From Oscillospiraceae bacterium (GTDB lineage Bacteria > Bacillota > Clostridia > Oscillospirales > Ruminococcaceae): a stretch of DNA of 5,020 bases. Location: positions 1 to 5,020 of the forward strand of contig JAISLG010000069.1 of the NCBI GenBank assembly GCA_031260615.1. Direction: 5' to 3'. A program made the position numbers and the translations under genes. The notes under the pieces were generated by a model, which was not told where the DNA came from, did not search any database, and worked only from the letters and a program-made list of their open reading frames with translations. Of the stretch, positions 1 through 5,020 are shown piece by piece; the stretch's first letter is position 1, and every line of letters starts with the position of its first letter.

Positions 1-478
1 CTGACGAAAACAAATCCGACACAGTCTGCGCAATTTCGGAGCAAGACGACACTTTTATATTCTCCAAAAAGTTCGGATATTTGAGGAGTATTTCGTATCC
101 GCGCTTCTCGTAAAACTCAATCGCTTTGCGCCCGATAGCGATTATTTTCGGTTTAACGGTTTCCGAACCTGTGGCGAGTTTCAAAATGTTAGAGTTATAG
201 CCACCGGCAAGCCCACGGTCGCCCGCAATTACGATATGAAGGCTATTTTTAATCTCGCCGCGTTTTTTAGTAAACACAGTACCGAACTCAATATTCTCCG
301 CCGCAATTTCAGACAGCATTGAATACAGTCCCTCGAAGTAGGGACGAATTGCCTCGGCTTTTTGTTTTGCTCGCCGCAACTTGCTACTTGCCACCATTTC
401 CATCGCCTTAGTAATCTGCAACGTGCTTGTTACCGATTTAACCCGACGTTTTATGGCTTTCATATTGCCTTTTGCCAT
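1..478 (-). CDS. atpG: F1Fo ATP synthase gamma subunit, N-terminal 159 residues (partial)
   Basis: Gamma is the central rotor shaft of F1, a coiled coil inside the alpha3-beta3 head that couples c-ring rotation to ATP synthesis. I translated the minus strand from the ATG at 476-478; the frame is open to the left edge, so roughly the C-terminal half (family length about 285-300 residues) is missing. The N-terminus begins MAKGNMKAIKRRVKSV and continues with QITKAMEMVASSKLRRA at residues 21-37, the hallmark N-terminal helix of gamma. GDRGLAGGYNSN at 86-97 matches the conserved Rossmann-like core motif, usually SDRGLCGAFNSN. A GA-rich Shine-Dalgarno (GGGTGAGGG) lies about 6 bases upstream of the ATG. 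An in-frame GTG four codons upstream is less likely because family members start with Met-Ala close to the first helix. The gap to the upstream small ORF is 44 bases. Identification is secure. Confidence 0.96.
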   Translation of the reverse strand, partial: MAKGNMKAIKRRVKSVTSTLQITKAMEMVASSKLRRAKQKAEAIRPYFEGLYSMLSEIAAENIEFGTVFTKKRGEIKNSLHIVIAGDRGLAGGYNSNILKLATGSETVKPKIIAIGRKAIEFYEKRGYEILLKYPNFLENIKVSSCSEIAQTVSDLFSS

Positions 479-522
479 AACGACCCTCACCCCTTCCGTC
501 CGTATTTATCGTATTCGCAACA

Positions 523-639
523 TTAAAACGCCTTAAAATACTTTATTTTACCGCTCACAAAGGACACCACGGCAAGCCCTGCGGCAGCAGCCGAGAGTGA
601 CACAGCGACAATCGCCATAACCAACGCCGCTATATACAT
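523..639 (-). CDS. Small single-span membrane protein between atpA and atpG, 38 aa, unknown function
   Basis: I do not recognise this protein. The minus strand reads ATG at 637-639 to TAA at 523-525, giving 38 residues. Residues 1-29 are almost wholly hydrophobic and rich in small side chains (SLSAAAAGLAVV at 14-25), followed by a basic tail with Lys31, Lys33 and Lys36. This looks like one transmembrane helix with small-residue packing faces. By the positive-inside rule the C-terminus would be cytoplasmic. AGAGGT at 644-649 is a good Shine-Dalgarno, ending 4 bases before the ATG. It lies 33 bases after atpA and 44 bases before atpG, spacing like that of the true genes, and on the same strand. 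A role in assembly or regulation of the ATP synthase membrane sector is inferred only from position. Alternatives are a translational coupling ORF for atpG or a chance ORF, but the strongly hydrophobic composition and the RBS argue against chance. Confidence 0.72.
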   Translation of the reverse strand: MYIAALVMAIVAVSLSAAAAGLAVVSFVSGKIKYFKAF

Positions 640-643
640 TGTT

Positions 644-649
644 ACCTCT
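644..649 (-). promoter_or_regulatory. Shine-Dalgarno site of the 38-aa small ORF
   Basis: The minus strand reads AGAGGT here, followed by the 4-base spacer AACA and the ATG at 639. It is the main non-compositional evidence that the small ORF is translated. The 33-base gap to the atpA stop holds no other start codon with a comparable site. Confidence 0.65.
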
Positions 650-672
650 ATTTAATATGGTAGTTGCCGCGT

Positions 673-2187
673 TTAGTTTTCTTTAACAAATTTTTCCGTG
701 AAGTCGACCAACGCGCCTTTTAATTTTGTTTCGACATCAGGCGTCAGCACTTTTTCACGCACAACGGTTTGTTTGAGTTCGGAGTACGAGGTGTCAATAT
801 ACTTAAAAAGTTCTTCTTCGTACTTACCGATTTTCTTTACATCGACTTTTTTCAAGTAGTTATTGATGACTGCATATATAATGAATATCTGATTTTCGAC
901 AGCGAGTGGGCTTGACTTACCCTGTTTAAGCACCTCAACTATGCGTTCACCCTTAGCAAGGCGGTCCTTGGTATCGTTATCGAGGTCACTCCCGAACTGT
1001 GCGAACGCACGAAGTTCGTTATACTGTGCATAGTCAAGTTTCAGCGTACCTGCGACCTTTTTCATTGCTTTTATTTGCGCATCGCCACCGACACGGGACA
1101 CAGAGATACCCGGGTTGACAGCGGGTCGAATTCCACTGTTGAACAATTCTGTTTCGAGGAATATTTGCCCGTCTGTAATGGAGATAACATTTGTCGGAAT
1201 ATAGGCGGATATGTCGCCCGCTTGCGTTTCAATAATTGGCAACGCAGTCAAACTGCCGCCGCCGTAATCCTCGTTCATATTCGCGGCACGTTCGAGCAAA
1301 CGGCTATGCAAATAGAACACATCGCCGGGGTAAGCCTCACGTCCGGGCGGACGTTTCAAAAGCAAGGAGAGTGCGCGGTAAGCGACGGCGTGTTTCGACA
1401 AATCGTCGTAAATCACGAGCGCGTCCTTCCCGTTGTCCATAAAGTATTCACCCATCGCGCAACCCGAGTAAGGCGCGATGTATTGTAGCGGAGCAAGTTC
1501 ACTCGCATTCGCCGCCACTATAATGGTATAGTCGAGGGCACCAGCGGAGCGCAGTTGTTCCACAACGCCGGCAACGGTCGAAGATTTCTGCCCGATAGCG
1601 ACATACACGCAGAACACATCTTGCCCTTTTTGGTTGATAATTGTATCCACGGCGATTGAAGTTTTCCCTGTCTGGCGGTCGCCGATGATAAGTTCACGTT
1701 GCCCACGCCCGATAGGTATCATACTATCGATTGCTTTGATACCTGTTTGGAGCGGCTTATTAACTTTTTTTCGTGTAATGATACCGCCCGCGACTTTTTC
1801 AACGGGTCGCGTTTCAGTGGACACAACGGGACCTTTCCCATCAATCGGAATTCCAAGCGGGTTCACGACACGCCCAAGCAACCCCTCGCCGACGGGAACG
1901 CTGATAATCTTCCCTGTTTTGCGAACGGAAACGCCCTCTTTAATTTCCTCGTCTGACCCGAGCATAACCGCGCCGACGAAGTCCTCTTCGAGGTTAAGAG
2001 CCATACATTGCACGCCGTTGTCGAATTCGAGCAATTCATTAAGCATACACTTTTCGAGTCCGTGTATACGCACAATGCCGTCGCCGACGGTTACAACCGT
2101 ACCGGTATCCGTCAACCGCAATTTGCTGTCGAAGCCTTTTATCTGCTCTTTTATGAGCGCGGATATTTCGTCGGGACGCAAATCCAT
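673..2187 (-). CDS. atpA: F1Fo ATP synthase alpha subunit
   Basis: Alpha forms the F1 hexamer with beta; its nucleotide sites are non-catalytic, but it supplies the arginine finger to the catalytic beta sites. The 504-residue length is normal for the family. The N-terminus [16 protein letters not shown] is the usual delta/peripheral-stalk-contacting start. A beta-barrel domain spans about 25-95. The P-loop GDRQTGKT is at 169-176, and the Walker B region [11 protein letters not shown] at 257-267. [10 protein letters not shown] at 355-364 is the alpha/beta family signature, followed by SRVGGDAQ with the arginine finger at Arg365. A helical C-terminal domain ends at VKEN. The start is fixed by AAGGAGA about 6 bases upstream of the ATG and by the family N-terminus. 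It follows atpH after 52 bases and precedes the small membrane ORF. No disruption or missing key residue is seen. Confidence 0.99.
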   Translation of the reverse strand: MDLRPDEISALIKEQIKGFDSKLRLTDTGTVVTVGDGIVRIHGLEKCMLNELLEFDNGVQCMALNLEEDFVGAVMLGSDEEIKEGVSVRKTGKIISVPVGEGLLGRVVNPLGIPIDGKGPVVSTETRPVEKVAGGIITRKKVNKPLQTGIKAIDSMIPIGRGQRELIIGDRQTGKTSIAVDTIINQKGQDVFCVYVAIGQKSSTVAGVVEQLRSAGALDYTIIVAANASELAPLQYIAPYSGCAMGEYFMDNGKDALVIYDDLSKHAVAYRALSLLLKRPPGREAYPGDVFYLHSRLLERAANMNEDYGGGSLTALPIIETQAGDISAYIPTNVISITDGQIFLETELFNSGIRPAVNPGISVSRVGGDAQIKAMKKVAGTLKLDYAQYNELRAFAQFGSDLDNDTKDRLAKGERIVEVLKQGKSSPLAVENQIFIIYAVINNYLKKVDVKKIGKYEEELFKYIDTSYSELKQTVVREKVLTPDVETKLKGALVDFTEKFVKEN

Positions 2188-2220
2188 TTAGGTTCTCCTT
2201 GTTTAGTCGTCTGTTGTCTG

Positions 2221-2234
2221 CTTAATCCGTTAAG
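2221..2234 (-). other. Short inverted repeat in the atpH-atpA gap
   Basis: CTTAA and TTAAG form a perfect 5-base inverted repeat around a 4-base loop, starting 5 bases after the atpH stop codon. It is not followed by a U-run and is AU-rich, so it is not a convincing terminator. At most it could be a weak mRNA hairpin in the 52-base gap before atpA. Such short repeats occur often by chance. Confidence 0.2.
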
Positions 2235-2239
2235 GAATT

Positions 2240-2797
2240 TTACACGATAATGTCCGATATTTTATTCGAGAGGGCATCGAGTTTTGCGCGAACGCTACCG
2301 TCGAGCCGTTTCCCGTCGTAGTCGAGTATCAAACCGCCGATAATCTCGGTATCAATCACAACATTCAGTGACACAGCCTTACCCGTGAGTTTTTCGGCTT
2401 TCTCGCGTATTTTACGGAGCGTGGCATCATTTGCCGCATACGGCAAAGTCACAGTCACGTCTGTAATCCGATAGCAATCGTTATATTTGCCACGGAATGA
2501 CTTCACGATATTATTTAGCAACCCGACACGCCGTTTAACCACGAGCAATTTAAGGAAACGCAAAACGGTCGGTGAGTATCCTGAGAGTTGCCCGAACGTC
2601 TTATCAATCACATCGAGTTTGTCGCCCTTATCAATGATAGGGGACGTTAAAAACTCCATAAAATTTTCAGTTTCCGCTATTTTGTCAAGGCTGAGCGAGA
2701 GGTCGTTCATAACCTTACCGAGCGCATCTTTACCCAAATCTTCCTCAGTCAGGGAAAAGAGCGCGTCCGCGTACACTTCTTCTGCTTTAACCGCCAT
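2240..2797 (-). CDS. atpH: F1Fo ATP synthase delta subunit (OSCP family)
   Basis: Delta caps the F1 head and ties it to the b-subunit peripheral stalk, preventing co-rotation. The 185-residue product has the normal length. The N-terminal helical domain begins MAVKAEEVYADALFSL, the usual Ala-Tyr-Ala-x-Ala-Leu-type start. LKLLVVKRRVGLLNNI at 82-97 matches the conserved mid-region helix, and IIGGLILDYDGKRLDGSV at 152-169 is the C-terminal signature in which family members read GG(x)5-6 D-G-S-V. The ATG is preceded by a GGGAGGGG Shine-Dalgarno about 6-8 bases away, within the 24-base gap to atpF. Its position between atpF and atpA is the canonical one. Delta is the fastest-diverging F1 subunit, but the motifs and context make the call secure. 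Confidence 0.96.
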   Translation of the reverse strand: MAVKAEEVYADALFSLTEEDLGKDALGKVMNDLSLSLDKIAETENFMEFLTSPIIDKGDKLDVIDKTFGQLSGYSPTVLRFLKLLVVKRRVGLLNNIVKSFRGKYNDCYRITDVTVTLPYAANDATLRKIREKAEKLTGKAVSLNVVIDTEIIGGLILDYDGKRLDGSVRAKLDALSNKISDIIV

Positions 2798-2821
2798 TTA
2801 ATGCCCCTCCCCTTCTCAGTA

Positions 2822-3373
2822 TTATTGGATATTATCCGCTTGTTTAAGGAAACCGTCGATTAACTCCACGTTATTATCCGCGGTAATCTCTTTTCCAGTG
2901 ACAGCGGACGCGGCATCAATGACAAGTTCGGTAATCTGGTTTTTAAGGGTATTAAGCGTAGCCTTACGTTCCCGCTTGACATCTGCCTCCCCTTTTTCCC
3001 GAGTAATACGCGCCGCCTCGGCTGCTTCCGCGAGGAGTTCGTCGTATTTTGTCTGCCCATTTTTCTTAGCGGACTCGACAATTTTACGCGCCTCTTCCTT
3101 GGAGTCTGCGATTTTCGACATATAGTCCCGTTCGGCGGTTTCAGCGCGTTCCTTAGCGGCTTTCGCGGCGTCGATGTCGGAATTTACATCGGCTTTGCGT
3201 TTTTCGAGCATATTCATAACGGGTTTGTGCAAAAAAATGAAATATGCAATCGTAATAATCGCGGTATTAGCCAAAGTAAAATACGCGGTCGGCGCGGTGA
3301 AATTAACCAACTCGAACACGCCGTTATCCAGCGCGGCGGGGGCAAGGTCGCTTATAGTTACAAGTAATGACAT
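2822..3373 (-). CDS. atpF: F1Fo ATP synthase b subunit (peripheral stalk)
   Basis: Subunit b anchors the peripheral stalk in the membrane and reaches up to delta and alpha, acting as a homodimer when only one b gene is present, as here in the visible region. The 183-residue product has a short N-terminal extracytoplasmic segment, one transmembrane helix at about 30-48 (YFTLANTAIITIAYFIFLHK region), then a highly charged Ala/Lys/Glu-rich helix from about 55 to 158 typical of the b dimerisation coiled coil. The C-terminus ITELVIDAASAVTGKEI (147-163) resembles the delta-binding end of b, which often reads A-x-x-x-x-G-K/R. The ATG follows GAAAGGCG closely, 28 bases after the atpE stop. Sequence conservation in b is low, so the call rests on architecture plus position between atpE and atpH, which together are strong. 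Confidence 0.96.
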   Translation of the reverse strand: MSLLVTISDLAPAALDNGVFELVNFTAPTAYFTLANTAIITIAYFIFLHKPVMNMLEKRKADVNSDIDAAKAAKERAETAERDYMSKIADSKEEARKIVESAKKNGQTKYDELLAEAAEAARITREKGEADVKRERKATLNTLKNQITELVIDAASAVTGKEITADNNVELIDGFLKQADNIQ

Positions 3374-3401
3374 TTTTACGCCTTTCAGTGAGCGTTATCG
3401 G

Positions 3402-3743
<342 letters not shown>

Positions 3744-4562
3744 TTAACTTTCTTCCGGCGTGCAATCCGCGCCGCCGATGTAGCACATAGTGAGCATAAT
3801 GAAGATATAGGCTTGCACGACAGCCGCGAAGAAGTCAAAATATAGTGATAGCACAGCGGGAACGCCGACAGAGAGCCGCGCATTCGCGAGCGCGAAGTAA
3901 ATAAGCCCTGTTATAACGCAGCCGCCCATAATATTCCCGAACTGACGGAGAGTAATTGACACTGCCGCCGCAGGGTCGCCGATTAAGTTAAAGGGCAACA
4001 TAACAGGAACGGGTTGAACCCACGACTTCAAGAAACCGCCGACGCCGCCCGTGCGGAACTTATTTGCCTGTACCATTATAAAGGTAGTCAAACCCCATGT
4101 TAGAACCACAAACAAATCACTGTTCGGGGAACGTAGCCCGAGAACACCTTGCAATGAACTACACATAGAGAACAGGAACAGCGACGCTATATACGGGGTC
4201 ATACCGCGCGTATATTTGGGGCCCATAGTTTCCTCGACAGTATTGCGGAAGAAAGTAACAATCCATTCTGCCGCCGCCTGCCGTTTAGATTCGGGGCGAA
4301 CTTTGAGGTTATGCCCGAGGAAAATGAACAAAGCGATGAGGAAAACCATAACGGGGATTTGCATTATGACACTTTCGGAGATGATGAAATCGACACCTGT
4401 GAGGGGGTCTTTAATAGCATTTCCGGACGAGTCTTTAAGTACAATCGACTTACGCGGACCATCGACTCCGAACGGTTCAGGACCGGGGAGTTGGAGTGAA
4501 ATCACGAACCCCACAATTACAAACGCGAAGAAAACCAGCAGAAACAACCTTTTCTTTGTCAT
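3744..4562 (-). CDS. atpB: F1Fo ATP synthase a subunit
   Basis: Subunit a is the stator partner of the c ring and provides both ion half-channels. The 272-residue product starts with MTKKR and a hydrophobic span at about 6-24. An extracytoplasmic stretch follows at about 26-60, then further spans at about 64-83, 122-142 and 149-166, and two long C-terminal helices (about 187-227 and 235-264). The essential stator arginine is Arg206 in SITLRQFGN (202-210), equivalent to E. coli Arg210; Leu is more usual than Gln207 after it. LPFNLIGD (189-196) and Gln250 in VVQAYIFIMLT are conserved. By alignment in my head, Cys215 sits at the E. coli Glu219 position and Asp243 at the His245 position. The start is supported by TGAGGT about 9 bases upstream, 26 bases after the AtpI-like gene. 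The call is secure. Confidence 0.98.
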   Translation of the reverse strand: MTKKRLFLLVFFAFVIVGFVISLQLPGPEPFGVDGPRKSIVLKDSSGNAIKDPLTGVDFIISESVIMQIPVMVFLIALFIFLGHNLKVRPESKRQAAAEWIVTFFRNTVEETMGPKYTRGMTPYIASLFLFSMCSSLQGVLGLRSPNSDLFVVLTWGLTTFIMVQANKFRTGGVGGFLKSWVQPVPVMLPFNLIGDPAAAVSITLRQFGNIMGGCVITGLIYFALANARLSVGVPAVLSLYFDFFAAVVQAYIFIMLTMCYIGGADCTPEES

Positions 4563-4588
4563 TTGTCCGTTACCTCATAATAATCCAC

Positions 4589-5020
4589 TTACCATTTACC
4601 GCCAGTAAACTCGGTAATAGTTTTGTCGGGACGTTTTTTAAGCGCGTCAATGTAGAAATGTATTTTAATAAAGAAGAGTGGTGCAACGAGGAAAAATATA
4701 TTAGCAAGTTTGAGAACCAAAATCAAGCAACAAACAATCATAAGCCCGAGGTAACGCACACCGTAAACGGCATTAGCGAAGCCACGCGCCTTACCTTCGT
4801 TACGGAATTTTTTCGACAGAAAAATATCCGCACCGACACCGATAGACAAAAACCAAGCGACACTGAGGATATTCCCGAGGGCAAGCCCCGTAAAATATTT
4901 CCACTGCGTATCATTATTCTTACTAAGTATACACAACACCACAGCGGTTGTCAACAGCAAAAAGTCAAAAACCGCATAAATTTTTCTTGCCAATTTTAAC
5001 TCATCGAGGGCGGCTTGAAA
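4589..5020 (-). CDS. AtpI-like ATP synthase operon membrane protein, probably partial at the right edge
   Basis: This small four-span membrane protein lies directly upstream of atpB, where Bacillota usually carry atpI (ATP synthase subunit I), a protein linked to c-ring assembly or magnesium/ion supply. Counting from the TTG at 4991-4993, the hydrophobic spans are about 6-23, 34-56, 76-94 and 95-115, with a polar, basic loop SKKFRNEGKARG at 60-71 and Arg80 inside the third span. The C-terminus is basic and ends GGKW. The TTG would give 134 residues, but it lacks a good Shine-Dalgarno, and the frame stays open to the window edge (FQAALDELK precedes it, an amphipathic helical stretch). I therefore annotate it as partial with the start beyond 5020. 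Sequence similarity to characterised AtpI is weak by eye; the name rests on topology and position. Confidence 0.75.
   Translation of the reverse strand, partial: FQAALDELKLARKIYAVFDFLLLTTAVVLCILSKNNDTQWKYFTGLALGNILSVAWFLSIGVGADIFLSKKFRNEGKARGFANAVYGVRYLGLMIVCCLILVLKLANIFFLVAPLFFIKIHFYIDALKKRPDKTITEFTGGKW

Noticed and set aside
506..523. ATG overlapping the small ORF stop (TAATG)
   Set aside because: It opens a frame of only five codons before TAA, too short to support as a gene, though it could matter for termination-reinitiation toward atpG.
1634..2191. A 185-codon open frame on the plus strand opposite atpA
   Set aside because: It is antisense to a clear, fully conserved atpA; its translation is Ser/Pro/Thr-rich low-complexity with no family resemblance, and it has no convincing start context.
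2221..2234. Possible terminator between atpH and atpA
   Set aside because: The stem is only 5 AU-rich pairs with no following U-run, and the operon clearly continues into atpA.
4051..4608. A 185-codon open frame on the plus strand opposite atpB
   Set aside because: It lies antisense to atpB with its conserved Arg206 region; the product has no recognisable domain or hydrophobic pattern, so it is a shadow of codon bias.
4496..4999. A 167-codon open frame on the plus strand opposite the AtpI-like gene
   Set aside because: The minus-strand frame has four clear membrane spans and the expected operon position; the plus-strand product is polar, Asn/Lys/Thr-rich and featureless.

Overview
The window is a stretch of a bacterial F-type ATP synthase (atp) operon, all on the minus strand, so transcription runs from high to low coordinates. 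The order is: an AtpI-like membrane protein (open at the right edge), atpB (a), atpE (c), atpF (b), atpH (delta), atpA (alpha), an unannotated 38-codon membrane miniprotein, and atpG (gamma, cut by the left edge). This is the classical bacterial order. The genes for beta and epsilon (atpD, atpC) would be expected beyond position 1, and the promoter and first gene beyond position 5020. No promoter, terminator, RNA gene, mobile element or CRISPR array is visible. Every non-coding gap is under 80 bases.

The organism looks like an anaerobic, gut-type member of the Bacillota (Clostridia-like). I infer this from the style of the alpha and c subunits, the AtpI-like leader gene, purine-rich Shine-Dalgarno sites before most genes, and a moderate GC content. 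I could not run a taxonomic search, so the assignment is soft.

The genes build one rotary machine. Subunits a, b and c form the membrane sector Fo, delta and b form the peripheral stalk, gamma is the rotor shaft, and alpha is part of the catalytic head. The c subunit carries the full sodium-type ligand set (Glu63-Ser64-Thr65 and Tyr68) plus a second carboxylate, Glu30, where classical sodium rotors have Gln. This predicts a sodium-coupled rotor of the two-carboxylate kind described for Fusobacterium nucleatum.

The least expected item is a 38-residue single-span hydrophobic ORF between atpA and atpG. It has its own ribosome binding site and sits where most atp operons have no gene. A second point is the right-edge membrane gene: its frame stays open to the end of the window, so its true start is probably outside.
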